A stretch of 64,000 bases of DNA from Chamaea fasciata (GCA_029207755.1 JARCOQ010000007.1:806001-870000), one strand, 5' to 3'. Shown: positions 1 to 14,035, counted from the stretch's first letter. The notes: generated from the sequence alone by a model not told the origin. Numbers and translations are program-made.

Positions 1-310
1 TGCTGCATAGAATGTTTCTGATTTATTAAATTTTAAAAGGAATCTGTTTGAATGAGAGAGAGAATGGCAGATTAGCTCTGCCAACACCTTACAGGGACTG
101 CAGGGAGAGTGCCTGGAAGATGGGGCTGCCTTGATATCATCATAAACAAGATTCCAGCGTTAAGGAAAGGAAAAGTTAGATATACCTGAAAATAAGATAA
201 AGCCCAGCAGCATTTCTGATTCAGCAAAGCACGAATCCGGCTCGTTTGCTTTAGCCAGAGTTTGTACCCTTGGCCTGTTTCTACAGTGGGTGCGTTTGTT
301 TTTCATGCAG

Positions 311-3300
311 GAAGACCCCGTGCTGCTGCTGTACCTGCTCTGCAGGGACGCCTCTGGCCAGGTGAGCGCTCTCCCACTGCCGAGCCCTGGGACAAGGCGC
401 TGCAGGCAGCCCCTGCTTCCCTCTGCTCTTCCTAATCCTCACACTGGAACAGGCAGGTGTCCTCTCTGTGGACGGACACGCTGTTGTCATAGCCTCAGAG
501 AGCACCAAGGCTCTGCCAGTGGGGAGGAGGTGGCAGCAAGCCCACAGTCCTGCCCCATGCGGCCCCCATCCTTACACCATCCCCTCTGGTCACTCTGGAA
601 AGCAGGATCAGCCCCAGCAGGCTATTTTTGCCTTTGATTCTTTGATCTGCCCGTTCTGCAGAGTGATTCCTTGGAAATCCTAGTCACCGTTCTGAACGAG
701 AACGACAACAGCCCCGTGTTTGCACAGCCAAACCTCACCAGGGATGTCCCGGAGGTAAGGGGGTTTGGGAAGGGAAGTCCCAAGGCAGTCCCACTGCTCC
801 CTGAGTGCTGTGGGACTGAGGAAGGCTCAGCAGGGAGAGGACTTCAATCCATTTCCCACAGACAACAACTGCAACAATGTGTTTTTTCAGGATACAAAAG
901 TGGACACAGCCATTGTAGCCCGTGATGAAGTGAGTGCTAGTGATGCTGACCTGGACACCATCTACTATGAACTCACCACCACAGTGCAGGTGAGCATCTC
1001 TGGGGACAAACAGTAGCTCTGGAGAAGCTGGATTCAGAAGAGCCCCAGTTTTGAGGAGAAAGGCCACTGCATTTTGCTCTCTCAACTTTTACAAAACCAT
1101 TGATTTGGTTAGCAGAACAGTCATCAGTGCTGCAGGTATTGAATTCTCTTCTGGCTCACACTTTTAATGCACTGCGCAGATTAAACTTTCATCTGGGATA
1201 TTCAGAGCTATAATGACTCAGGGAAGGTTTGTTGGCATGGTCTGTAAACATTTCAGGAGACCTTTGTACCTCAGGGAGCTCAGAATTGCGCTGAGTCTGA
1301 TGGGGAAAGGAGTCCTCGCCCTAATTGCCACCAGCAGCACAGGAAATGGATTGTGCACACAGTTAAACCACTGCCAGCCTAGAGTGCGAGGGCTTCCTGA
1401 AATCAAAAGGAAATTCAAAAGAAAAACCAAATGTGTGTTTGCATTTTTGAAAAGCATTGTGGAGAGAGCAGACAGTGCCTCCATTGCCTTTATATCTCCA
1501 GGGAATTTAAGTTTCTGTGAACAGAAACCACCAGTTTTTCAGCTCTGGGGTCAGACTTTGCATTCACACTGGTGTAAATCCAGAGGTATTTAGAAATTCA
1601 GAGGCATAAGATTAAAGGAGAACCAAAGCAAGTGCAGAAGGTTATAGAGTAAAATGCGACACATGATACTTAAACTCGGCTTTACAGTTTCTTTCAAAGT
1701 CCAGCTGTGCTAGGCTAAGGCAGGTGATCCTGCCAGCTCTCAAAGGCTGAGCCATCTTTCACCTTTTTTGTGCATGGAAGTGAGATTGTTTGGCTATTAG
1801 GGATCAAAAATCGAGGATTGCTGGCAGCTTGCTAAATGGAGGAAATAAATGAGGTGATAGATTTCATCCAGAAGCTGCTGAGCAGGTGGGCGGTCAAAGC
1901 AGGAGGTCTGGGAGAGAAAATTCACGAGAACAAACCTTTCTGACAAGCCAGGCAACTCCAGTGTGCAGTACCAAAGACTAAGCAGATCAGACATCCCCCC
2001 AGTGCTCCCCATCCAGGTCCCCGGCATCAAAGGTCCAGTTGGGATGACAAAGACAGCAATGAGCAGGATTCGGAACGTGTCTGTGATTGAGTCTGCTATA
2101 GGATTTTTCCTTTTCCCTTGCCAGGACACAGATGGTTATTTTGCCATAAGAGGAGTTAATAACCCAGAAATTTATTTGCAAAAAGCATTGGACTATGACA
2201 AATTTAATTCGACGACGTTGCTCTTGTATGCGAGGGTAAGTGGCTTGGGAAGAGCAGAATGCCTCGTTTGCATGGTCCTCCTTAGCTGAAGGATGAGTCT
2301 GGATGGGACATCTCTGGGATAACAGGAGGGAGGGTGGGGACTGGTGGAGGGTGCATTCAGAGCAGCCTTTCTCTCTCCATGATTCCAGTGACAGACCTGC
2401 AGCCAGCCCACCTTTGTCAGCAGAACAAGATAACCTACTGCTTTAGCTACTCTCGCAGAAATTGCTAATTTAACAGAGCGGAGTGACAGTGGCTAAACGG
2501 CCCCAGGCCACTGCTTTTGGCAGTGAAACTCGTGTCTCATGAGTGTGCTTTGCCTTGGGGGCAGGACAGGCCTGTGACCAGCTCCGACCCCACCAACACG
2601 GGCACTGCAACAATAACCATCACCATCCAGCAGAGTGACACCCGGGCACCCTGGTTCCTGCCCTGCACCCGGATCCACAATGACTCCAGCGTCTGCATCA
2701 GCAGCCCCTACTCCGGCAGGGTCAACATCTCCGAGATGTCGGTGAGCGGGAGGGCGCAGGCAGTGCCCCCGGCGCTGTTCCCAGTGGGAAGCACAGGATG
2801 CTTTCCGTGAGCTCGTGCTGCTCTCCAGTATAATGCAGATGGTTCAGCAGAACAGGGGGCCTTCCTCATCCATCCAGCCCAAGCAGCACTGCTTCTCTCT
2901 GCTCCTACAGCACAGCACAGGAGAGGCGAGAGCTGGAACACCGGCTCAAGGCTGTCTAGCCTCCACCCTGTCACAGACACCTCCCAGCAATAAACCCCGT
3001 TCTGGCCAGGCAGAGCCACAGGATCTGTGCTGGGCTGGGAGAGCTCCAGTTGCTGCTCTGGTCCCGGCCCGTGGTGTGTGATTGTTTGCCTTGCTGTTGC
3101 AGACGGACCCGCTCCTCCTGGAGCCAGGACCCATCTATGCTGTTGACCCTGACTACACCATCAGGGACAGGATCGTGTACAGTATTGTTGGGGGTGAGTA
3201 GAGCTTGTCACCTTCCACAAGGGACGTTGCTCATGTCTCCAGCGGTACCTGCCAAGAGCACTTGAGGGAGGGCCTGGGATTTGCCCCTCTGTTTCTGCCA

Positions 3301-6300
3301 CAGAAACATAACTAGAGCCACAGAACATTGTTGTTTAAGTAGAAGAAACAGACTGTACAGAGAGGAAGAAAAAAAGAATTGCGGTCCCACAAACCAATCT
3401 CGATGAAATCTGTTTCAAAAATACTTGGGGTTTTTTTTTTTTTTTTTTGGTGACATGAGACATGTTTCATCTTAAAGCTTTTAGATGTGATTTTGTCAAT
3501 CTGGTCATGCTACTTTCATGCAGTCTTTGAGCTGAACCGAAAATTCCCACATTATCAGCCTAATTTCTATTCCATGCTCTGAGTTATGTTTTTATTCTTC
3601 CTGCACATTGGCTCTATCTCATCTGCCCTGTTTTGGTCTTGATTCCAAAAGGATCAAGGCAAAGGTCATATTGGTCAAGTGGAGTGTTCCTCTCTCTACC
3701 TCTTATGCCTCATGGCACCACAGTTGTGAATATCCTCCCGATATCAAATGTATTAAACAACATTAAATTCCACTGGCATTTGGATGGAGTTTGGCCTCCC
3801 TCCCCACAGTCAGTGACTCAGATCCTTGTCCACAGAAAGCCCACAGTGTCTCAGGGTGAGGGAGAGAACTAAAAAATTCTGCTTATCCAACAACATGTAT
3901 CCCACACAGGCACTTTTATGATTCCCACACAGATGTAGGAATCTGATTTCTACCTGTACGTAAATACAAAGTTTGTATCTAGACTCCCTTTGTGATCAGT
4001 ATAGAGAAATAAGCATTCCCAGAGCAGACTGGGAGATTTTCAGTCCTCACATTGCACCAGAGGCTCTGGGCGTTTATCATACTTTAGACTGGCAATCTGT
4101 GGGTCTAGGCACTGGAAATGCAAAGCTTTGTTGTCCTGCCTCATTTAATTGGGTTCACACACATCTAATGTGTCCCCCTGCATCCCTGGCCAGCGCTCCC
4201 AGTCTTCGGAGCAGCCAGGCAGGCAAAGAAAACAGCAAAAATTTCCTTGAGGGTATTTTCACTAAGTCATGGAAGAAGGAGTCTGTGAGCTCCGGGTCAC
4301 TTTATGAAGGAATCTGGTAGCTGAATGGTCTTTGCATTTTCCCTAGGGAATACAGACGAAGTGTTCTCAGTGGATGCAGACACAGGGAATCTAACCATGA
4401 ACAAAATAGTGACTTCCCCAGATTCCTTTCTGCTGCAAGTTATGGTAAGTGATGACGTTACAGCCAGCCACCCAGCACGGCTGGATTTCCAGGAAACAAC
4501 AGCCTGGGTGTGACAGGAGTCAGTGACCTCAAAAATAACTCGGTTACACCTTTCTTTTGGAGGGCCCAGTGCTTGACCTATGTCTTACACCAACCCCCAT
4601 GTGAAGCTCCTGCAGCAGCTGAGAGTTTCCCCTCAAGTGTGGGTGGTGACAGCAAAGGAAATTCACCCGGGGCACATTCTGCTGAGCTGGGAATCGCCAT
4701 GGGCTTCAGATCGAGCCCCTCCTTTTGTGTCTCATCAGGGGCAGGAGAAGTCTGGCATCTCTCTCTCTTTCTCCCCAGGCCACCCAGGTCAACAACATAA
4801 GGAAATACTCTGTAGCCACTGTAGAGATCAAAGTCATCAGTAAAAGCAATTTTCCACCCTACTTTGAGAAGGGGGTCTACAACGGGATGGTGTTTGTTGG
4901 GCTGCCCCAGAGAAGCTTCGTCTACCAAGCTGGAGATCCTTCCACCCCCCTGGTGATAACAGCAATGGATCAGGATTTCCCTGACGTAAGAAATCAAAAG
5001 GGCTCCGAGTTCTGTCTCACTGCTTCAGGCTTAAAGCAGGATCAGGAAGTACGAGGGAGGGGAGGTGGGGAGAGGCAAACACATGTTGTCCATGTTATAT
5101 TCCCTTGGAAATTCCACAGACACCAGAACCACTTACGGCGTGATGTAATGGGGAAAAGCTGCTGGGCTCCCCTCTTCCAAAACTAGTCCCACACAGATCA
5201 CTTGCATAGGTGTGTTTTGCTTGGGCAAGTACTGAAGTTGCCAACACAAGCCGGGTTAAGACTTGGGATTATGATTTTTTTTAATGTTTTTGTGATACAT
5301 TCTTGGCCTCTGAGCAACAGAGTGAACACAGTTGAGTCCAGCCTTTCTCACCTGCTCAGCCCAGGTTTATTAGTTACTCCCCACACCTGCTCGTACCTCA
5401 GGTGTTTTGGACAACTCTTGCCATGGGGTTGTTGGGAAGATGCATGTGAAGCACAGTGTGCTTTGATCACCCACTCTCTGCCTTTCAGAATGTCAACCCC
5501 AACATCGAGTACTATCTCAAGAACAGCACCGATTTCATCGCAACCAAGGACGGGCTCATCCTGACCAACGTGGTGCTGGAGTCCCCAGGAACTGTGACCA
5601 TCCAGGTAGGGCACCTTTCTTGGGTATTTTGTCAGGGACACAGAAAGAAGGAGGAATTCAAATCCTTTTTTTTGCTTGGGTCAAAGGAAGCAGTCAATAA
5701 CTTTAGACGTGTAAGAAGCTGGATGTTTCCTTTGTCCACATGCCTGCCCAAGGTTGCCTAGCACAGTGCCATGCCCTGTGGAGCTGTCTGAACCAGCCTG
5801 GACACAGCTGGAGCTCCACAGGCAGGCACAGAGAGGTGCCAACACCTGCTGCTCCTGCCCCACGCTGCCTCAGAACCCGTGCTCTGCACGGTGCTAGGAA
5901 CTGAACGCACTGCAGGCACGTGGTTCAGCTCATCCACCCCAGGGCAGGGAATCTTCAGAGCTCTGGTTCCCCTGTGACCACGCTGTCCAGCCACAGTGAA
6001 CGGTTGTGGTGAGGACAGGGACTAGGTACATTCTCCTCAAACCCCCCCACAGACGTTGGGAGTGAGCTGGAGGTCTGGAGGTCCCTAAGCCATCTCTTTC
6101 CCATGTTCCCATAGGCTATTGGAAAAGATGTGTTGAGCCTGCAGGAGGCAAGCACCATAATTGTGGTGGAGATCATCCTGGCCACAGGTAGGCTGGGGAG
6201 GGCATCTGTTTTCTGCTCTGGGGAGTCTTTTCTATTTCTGTGGCAAACTGGCCATGATGGGTCCACCTGCTGAGGGCTGTGGGCCTGCGCTGAGGCCAGC

Positions 6301-9300
6301 CCCAACCCTACAGGAGGTTCTGTGGTGGCTTTACCCGAACAACATCCTCACAGCGTAGTCACCACGTGCCTCGAAAAGTCTCCCGAGACTTTACGTGGTG
6401 CTGAGTGTCTTTTCTTGTTGTGCCAAAGCTGAATCTGGGGTTGGTTCATGCTGGGAAATAACCCAGGATGTCTTATCATGGCAAGTGAGACCTTGGCACG
6501 TCATTGCTCATTTTTGGCCAAACGCAGAGAAAACTGCCTGTCCTTGGTAGTGCAGAGGGCAGCTGGCACACCCCAAAGCCAGGCTTGCCCTTGAGCCAAA
6601 GCATTTCCACTCAGGTCAGGTCAGGATCTTTTACACCAGGATTTTATGGTCTTACAGGAGAAACAGCCCGTGAGTAATGAGAGAGACATGAGGCTTCATA
6701 CGTAACCCTCCAGCTACTGTTTAACTTTGTCAATGTAAAAACAGCTCACACTTCCATATCGCTGAGACATTACTCTTAAATTGGTCTTATAAATAAATTA
6801 GGATTGCAGTTCATGAAACTTCTTATCCTTTGAGTCAAGATGAGCCAATAGCAATGAATTTTTATCTCAGGATTGGCAGACAATGTCCAGACTCCACTGG
6901 ACTCTACGCGATGATGTGTGATTGAAGTTCCATCGCTTCACCCTCTCATCACCACTGTTGTGTGGTGTGAAAAACAAGTGGGTTCCCTAAAGGTAGCATC
7001 CCTTCACAGCTAAAAACCACTGAAACCCAATTTGAAGGGCACATAAAACACAGCATGAAACTAGTCCATGTGTGAGCTCACAGAGTTACAAAATGCTCCC
7101 AGCATGTACCAACACTTCTGGGCAACTTTGAAATGTTGCCCCTGCTGCTTTAGCCACACAAAGCAATGGTGCTGTTGAATGTGTAGAATTACGCAGCTCT
7201 GTGACACTCTGTGGGCTGTGGCTCCTCGGGAGACAGGATTAAGCAGCAAAAAATTCGCTGAGGTCCTAAATCCTTGCCAAGGTGTTAATGATAAACTGAG
7301 GGCAGACTCCAATGCGGAGGGAATACTCCGATTCCGTTACCATAAACGGGCCAGCAGGAGAGCAAACCCCTTGTTTCATTAATCATTAATGAGGGTTGCT
7401 GACACTACAAAATGAAGCTGGGAAACTTAAAGAATCCCAACACCACCAAGCAAAGCTGAGAATGGTACTGTCTTTCCACTCTGCTGTCGATCTCTGTACA
7501 GATACCTGACACTGAGCAGTGGCTGGAAGCAGAAGCTGCCCCTGAGCAGACTGGGCAACATTGCTGCAGCTACAAAAGGGCAGGAAAAGTTTTCTCGTCC
7601 TGGGGACTTTCTAATGCTTTTCCTATTTCCCGTTCTGTGTTTTTGTCTCTTATTTTGATGTGCTCATCTGTATTGGAGGGGATGTTCCACATGAAAGGAA
7701 GCTTTGCATTTTCACACACAGATGTACGATCAAACCTCATTTTTGCATTCGGGTGTAAAAGGGTGAAGTGGGAAAGTCAAAGAACTAAGTAGCTTTACTC
7801 CATGAAGCATCTTCTTGCCTGATGCAGTCAGGTGTTTATTAACTTAGTTAAGTCACTGTCCTGTAAATGGCTGCTATTTCCACTTCATGGAATTTATTGG
7901 AAATTACAATATTCTGCGTAATAAAAAAAAAGATGCCCTCTGATTTTAGGACAGCAAAAAAGAAAAGATCTTCTGTGGTATCAGATATATTACTGTTACA
8001 TTCTGCAGCACAGGATGCTTCCTTGCCTTTCAAAAATTGGTTGGAGCTTCTCCCACAGTGAAGAGTTGTGCTGGAAAACGCTGCCTGCCAGTTTTAGGCT
8101 TTGTAACACTGGTTTGTTTTCCTCACAGCTGTAACCCCCTCTGACAAGACGTACTCTGCTCAGGACATGGCTGTCTTAGGGGGCATATTAGCAGCACTGC
8201 TGTTAATTGCCTTAGTCTTCCTTGGAGTGCTGATATGGAAATCCAGTAAATGGAACGGAAAACCTGTCAAACACCTGTTGAAGAAAAAGGTAAGTGCCTC
8301 GTTTGTACCTGAAGTTTTAAGAGTTAAGCAGTGGGATCTGAGGAAGCTTTGGATGGGCTGCCCAAGTACCATACATTCGGGTGAAGGTGGTCAATCACTC
8401 CTGAGACGAAGTTTGCGGAGGTGGCATCACTTTGGTGGTGTTTGCTGCTGTTCTTTCTGCCCCTGAGGCTGGAGCTGTGTGGTGGATGATGAGCAGACAT
8501 GGTAAGGAGAGCACCACAGCTCCATGGAGCACAAAATCTGGGATAAATGTGGCACACATCAGGGGTGGTCTCTGAAGAACACCTGTCTGTGGTATAAACC
8601 ACTGTTCATCCTCCGTAGTCAAAGAAGAGGAGAGTCCCTTACCTGATCCCAAAGCCTGGGTTCAGACACTTGGCTGCACCTGAGCTATTGAATTTTGAAC
8701 CCCTCAGATCTCTGGCAGGTTGGTCACGGGGAAGTTTAGGGTGTAATTTGTCTGACCAGATGTTGGTCTGTGCCATAGGCTGGGCCTGCCAGGAGTCTAG
8801 ACCTGAGTGCAGAGCACATAGCTCAGGTGGGTAACCAAAGTCCTTCACCCTGAGTGAGGGAAATCCCACCGCAGAATGGGGTGGGTACAAACCACCACAT
8901 GTGTGGTGCTGGTGCTCAGCCCTCCTGGAGAACAAGCCCACTTATCTGAGAAAACTCCAGAAGTGGAACTGATGAAAAAAAGTCTCCTCCAGGGATCTGC
9001 ATCTTTCCTTGACTTCAAACAGGTTTAACTGCAAACCAAGCTGAACTTTCCTGAGCAGGAGCTCAGTCACTGCAGCCAGCCCTTCCCTCCTGCCCCCATT
9101 TCTTTTCCTGTCACTGCAGTCACAATGTGTCTCTCCTCCTCCAGCTCTCCAAGGAAATCTCTGGGGGTTACCAGAACGAATATTATTACCAGGAAGATGA
9201 ACAGCCAGATGTGAGCACCAGGCAGCATGAGACATCAGAAACCAGCAGTGTCCAGGCAGAGACTGCTGTGCCAGAGCAGCCAGCACTTGCTTTTTACTCC

Positions 9301-9741
9301 TCCAGTGCAGAGGAAATGGAGAGTCTCCCAAAGGATTTCATAGCTCCCACTGTCATCTTTGAAGAGGAAGAGAAAGAGGAAGAAAAGGAAGAAGAGGCTG
9401 GACAGGAGAAAGAAGTGAAGTCAATCCTCAAAACAGACAGGCACGTGGCAGATGATGGCTACAAAGCTGTGTGGTTTAAGACTGATGTGGACCCTGAGGC
9501 TGGAGAGAGGGTTGAGGTGATTGAGGACAATGCAGCAGATGATGATGATGACGATGATGACGATGATGACAGTGACCAAGATCTGCAGAAGAATGAGGAA
9601 GAGGAGGAAGAAGGTTCTGACACAGACAGTCACCACCGAGGGCTGGGAGTGTCCTTTGCCTCAGGGAGCTCATCACCCCCAGCAGAGGTGACAGTCAACA
9701 TGTCCTACACAGATGCAGGAACAGAGGACTCTGAGTTATAA
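311..9741 (+). CDS. CDHR5: CDHR5 (cadherin-related family member 5, mu-protocadherin), 3' part; 5' exons lie left of the window
   Basis: Twelve phase-consistent exons with GT-AG borders: 311-361, 662-754, 891-989, 2125-2235, 2565-2741, 3103-3193, 4347-4444, 4779-4985, 5489-5605, 6115-6187, 8129-8289, 9145-9741 (stop TAA). They give about 624 residues. Seen: cadherin calcium motifs (NENDNSPVF in exon 2, VDADTGNLT in exon 7, MDQDFPD in exon 8); the CDHR5-typical WFLPCT segment in exon 5; a transmembrane helix (MAVLGGILAALLLIALVF) in exon 11; then a cytoplasmic tail of about 215 residues with KSIL...GYKAVWF, a 12-residue Asp run, and the C-terminus DSEL, a class I PDZ ligand. In mammals CDHR5 pairs with CDHR2 in trans between brush-border microvilli and binds USH1C/harmonin through its tail. 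The signal peptide and the start of EC1 are outside the window. The mucin-like stalk of human CDHR5 is not seen: EC4 runs almost directly into the membrane helix. Confidence 0.93.
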
Positions 9742-11520
9742 TGGAAACTGGGTACATACCCCCAAAAATGGGGCAATCTCAGCTGCTCTGCTGACGTGAA
9801 GCCCATCTTTCTGCTCAGGGGGAAAACTGGAATGAAGAAGGGTGAGGTTATCCGTCCTGCTTTTCTGAAGGCAACAAATAAGGCCAGAAGAGATTACAGC
9901 TAATTTAACCCTTTAGTGAGACCTTGGAATATCACTTAGGATTTTCAGGGTGCAGTGTTTCATCTTTCCACCTTCCTGCCTGCTCCCCCTGGGTCCCTTG
10001 ACATCGCCTTTCCTACGCTGGCTGCAGGTACAGCAGAGCTGTAGCTGACCTGGCCTGGCAGCAGCGAGCCCAGCTCGCAGGAGCAGTTGAGTTGCACAGT
10101 CCAGTGTTGTTTGGCTCTCCCCTTCAGGGTGTTGCAGCAGGGTGTCAGCAAGTCCCTCCGAGGCTGCAGGTGCTCCTGTGACTATGCAGGAGCTGACTTC
10201 AGGGCTTGGCTCTGCCCTGTTCTCCCAGCACAAGCAGCTGGAATGTGTCACCAGGCCCTTGTCCTGCCAGCCAGGAGGTTCCATGCTCAGGACCTGCTGT
10301 TTCCTTTGTTACTGGTAAACAAGGACTGATCACATGTTGTCTGCTGAAGGACTTTGTCATCAATTTTCTATGCCATAAACCCACTAATTGTGCAGCACTT
10401 TAGATGTCTACCTGCTATCTGTCGGGCAAAAGAGCTCCTGAGATATTGTCTTCAAGTGCCAAGTCAGCACTCTGTTTCCAGGTAGCAGAGGGAAAGAAAC
10501 ATTTGATGCTCTTTTCTCGGTTTGCACCTCCAATCAACCAATCTCTTCCCACACCTGGCAGCCAAAAGCTGGGCGGGATTCCAGCAGCTGAGAGCATGGC
10601 TGTGTGCATCTTCTGATCATCAGCCCAAGACTTGTGCTGCTCCTGGAGAAAGGAACCCACGAGTGGCTGCTGGGATCTGCAGGAACGTCAGAGCACATGG
10701 TGATTCCCAGGGCGGCCTTTATCCTCCTGGGCCGTACATGTCCCTGTCCCAGTGTTCCTGTGCTCCATGCTGCTCTCCTGTCTCTGAGGAATGCTGCCCC
10801 GGCCTCCTGGACTTCAGGAGCTGTGTTTGTGCTGAAGATCAAGCCCAGGGCCTGGGAAGCTTTCCCACTTCCTGCAGCAAAGCTGTTTGCCCAGGAGTTA
10901 CGGTGTGGTAATGGAGGGTGGGGAGTGCACCCAGTGTTTGCCATATAAAGATTCCCTCTAGCAGCTTTGGGATATGTCCAGGAAGCATTTCCCAGAGGAC
11001 TCTGAGAACTCTCAGGCAGCTGCTCACTGCCAACCCAACACCTCTGGCCACCAGCAAGCCTGCCTGCCTCCCGTGCTGATGCTGCTCGTGGGAGGGATGC
11101 TGATGTGGGGAGAAGCTGGATGCTCCTCCTCTGCTCTGTTTGCTTGGTGGCTGTGCCACGTGTGGTCCATTCCTGTCAGTGCCCTGCTGTCTGTCTGCTG
11201 CTGTGTACTCTGGATTTCTGCCGGCACACTGATTTATGAGCTCCCTGTGACTGCAGTTCGTGTTCAGCTCTTGGTGCTTTCCTTCCCCTCACCAGTGCGC
11301 TTCCCATGCTCTTGGAATGGGACTGGTCCCATCAAACCAGTCTTTGTTTTCTCCCAGATCTCACCGGTGCATACAGCCACGGGATTTGGTGGTTTTCAGG
11401 GTTATGGGTGTTTAATTTCAAAGGAGGTGATGTTTGGTAAATATTGTGTCTGTGGAAGTGGTGGTTGTTGTGAGGAGAAGCACAACAACACAATAATAAA
11501 ACTTGGCAGTAAGCAGAGTT
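9742..11520 (+). other. Probable CDHR5 3' UTR
   Basis: No gene-like ORF follows the CDHR5 stop. The first canonical AATAAA on this strand is at 11495, giving a 3' UTR of about 1.75 kb. The extent is inferred from the signal only. Confidence 0.5.
11495..11500 (+). terminator. CDHR5: Polyadenylation signal AATAAA, probable CDHR5 3' end
   Basis: First canonical AATAAA downstream of the CDHR5 stop codon, preceded by a GT-rich stretch. Assignment to CDHR5 is by position. Confidence 0.45.
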
Positions 11521-13665
11521 CAGCTGCTTCCAGCTATTGCCGGTTAAAGCCTCCAGATCTGTGTTCTTGACTCCTGTCCTTTTTGGAAAGAAATGAAGAA
11601 AAATGTGTAAAGGGCAAGAAGAAAATTTAACCTTTTACATTCAAGTCCATGGGAGCTTGCACTGCATCTTGTTTGGGTTGGTTTGTCTGCTGAGGCTGGG
11701 AAGGGTGACAGAGTTTTTGCACCCTTGTACAACAATCACATTCATTCATAAAGAATTAATGCATAAGAAAGAAAAATGTACTGATAGAAACGTTTTTAGG
11801 AAATTGGATCAGCCTAAGTGTTATTTGATGGCAGATAAGTATCTAAGTACCTTGAAGATACACTCCAAAAATATTCAAGTGCTTTTGAAAGTTTAACTCC
11901 ACAGGTATATATAAGAAATCTCTTTCACCCCATCGCCAGTCAAGCTCTGCTTTTATTTCTGTACCATTTTTTTAATATTTGTAAAGCAGAACTATAAAAA
12001 GCTGGTCAGCAAATCTGCAGGGTGAGAAAGAGTAGTTTCAGTGTGGACATGGTAAGTGTGGCTTTGAGGTTTTACAGGTAGGAGTGGCACAGATGCCGAG
12101 GGAGAGGATCCTCGTGGCTTTCCAGCTTTGCGCACCCTCTCCTGATGTAACACAGACCTGGCATCTGCCTGATTCACCTTCATTTTGGTCTCCAGAAGGA
12201 AAAGAAACCTGTCAGCTGCAGGGGAAGCTCTAAAGCTGAATTGAAACCAGCAGGTGCAAGCAGGGAATTGGAAAAAAAAAAAAATCGAGCAAATACAGAC
12301 ATTTTGCCTGCAGGAAGTAACAGAAACAGACTGAAAAATTCCCAAGTGTCTGAAAATTATTTTCTGCTCAAATTCTCTCCCCATTTAGAACTGAATAACC
12401 TCACAGATTTGATCAAGTGTCATTGGCATAACTGACAGCTAATGAATCCTTTTGCTTTTTTTTTTTTTTTGCTTCTGAGAGAAAAATGCTTCTGGCACAT
12501 GGCTTGCCAGAGTGCAGAAGACACTTGTTGGTTTCATTTTGAAGGGATGGAAGAGAACTGGAGACCTTTGTCTTTGTATGTACAATGTTCTAGCATCTAT
12601 AAACTCCTAAATGATGAACAGTCAGAGATAAAAGACCTGTTTTAACCTGGTTCCCCTTGGATATTGAGCAGCCTTAGCTCCAAAAGGGATTCTTTTTCCT
12701 GCAAGAAAAGAAGTCAATTAGATTTTATTCCAGCTTGGGCAATTTTTTTTTTTTTTTAATGAGTTGGTTGCTGAATCCTCATGGAAATAAAGCTGACCTT
12801 AGCAGCAAATGGAATTTTAAAGAAACAGGATCAGCTCCATCAAACGGGTTTTAAGCAAATTATGGCCCTTCCTTTTTATAAATACATGTTTTATACAATC
12901 AACAATAACAGCAGCTCACCATCAAATCCCAAGGAACAAATGTTGAGCTATAAAAACAACGGAGGCTGCAGAAATGACCCAGCAGTAGTACTGGGATAAA
13001 AATTGTATTCCTGGGCGCTTTTTGCACAGAGAGGTTGCGGTGCTGAAGAACAGAGGTGGGAGTGTCGGGTTTCCCCTTCATTGGTGTAAGTTGAGATAAA
13101 CACTGGTATGATAAGCCTTAATGGAATAGCTGAAACGTGTACGGCACCATATTGTGTTCTGCTTGGATTTGTACATCTTTATGGATGTGTTACGGGTTTT
13201 GTAGTAGGGTAAGCATCCTAACTTAGTTCAGGTGTAAAAGTAACAGATTTCTTAGGGAGATACAAGGCCGGGTATCCCTTCTGGGTGCCTCATGAGCTTC
13301 TTGCCCGTGTGATGGAGAAACAACCACCCATCAACACCACGGTAACAGTTTGTCTCTCCCATGCTTACAAGGGCTTCGTGAGTCACAGGCATCACAAAGG
13401 CCTTCAGAGTCCGTGTGTTAAGAGCAGTTGGGAAGAAAAAAAATAACCCGTCCCTTTTTGCTCCTCCAGTTTTCTTTATGAGAAATATCTCTGTTACTGA
13501 TCACGTTCCCAATAGCAGCTAACGTGTCACTGCAGATTCCAAAAGGCCCATTGAAGGGGAGACCATCACTCGGGCTTCCACCACCAGGTGAGCTAAGAGA
13601 TGGTCATATCCCAGGACACATCCCAGGACACCCCCAAACCCCTCCTTCCTCCCCTGGCCCCCCTC
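11521..13665. other. Unique intergenic sequence, nothing recognised
   Basis: AT-rich sequence with short A/T homopolymers (about 12270, 12460, 12745). No convincing exon, RNA gene or transposon was recognised. Confidence 0.5.
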
Positions 13666-13669
13666 TATT

Positions 13670-14035
13670 CCCCCTCTACCCCTCCGCTGTCCATCATTCC
13701 TCTCCCTCCCACCCAGCCTTTCCCTTTCCCTTCCGCTCCCCTATCCACCCCAACCCCACTGCGTCTCTCTGGGGGTCTGAGGGAGAAGTTCTTTGTCATT
13801 CCAGGGCAGAACTAACCCTGGTCCCACGAAAAGCAGGAGGAATCATTTAATCTTTGTTTTTGGATACACATTTTGTGTTTTCTCTCTGTTGCTGACACCG
13901 TGTGGTGAAGCAGCAGCTCCCAACTTTTCAGTGCTGCTCCCTGGAATGGTTTTTATTTGCAAAACCATAAATTCCCTGCTGGAATCCCAGTCCCAGCCCT
14001 CCAGATCAATGTGCAGTTTAAGGTCTTACACATTT
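13670..14035 (+). repeat. Rearranged inverted fragment of the 11 kb unit
   Basis: 13670-13765 resembles the reverse complement of the C-rich tract of the palindrome's right arm (about 19790-19880). It is joined directly to 13770-13955, which is nearly identical to the reverse complement of 22965-23125 in unit 1 (exon D of the candidate gene). A third piece, about 13970-14030, matches the reverse complement of 22730-22790. The order differs from that in a unit, so this is a shuffled, partly decayed relic outside the array. Confidence 0.75.

Noticed and set aside
13536..13587. Orphan plus-strand exon with donor CCAG|GTGAGC
   Set aside because: Weak acceptor, no partner exons and no recognisable peptide.
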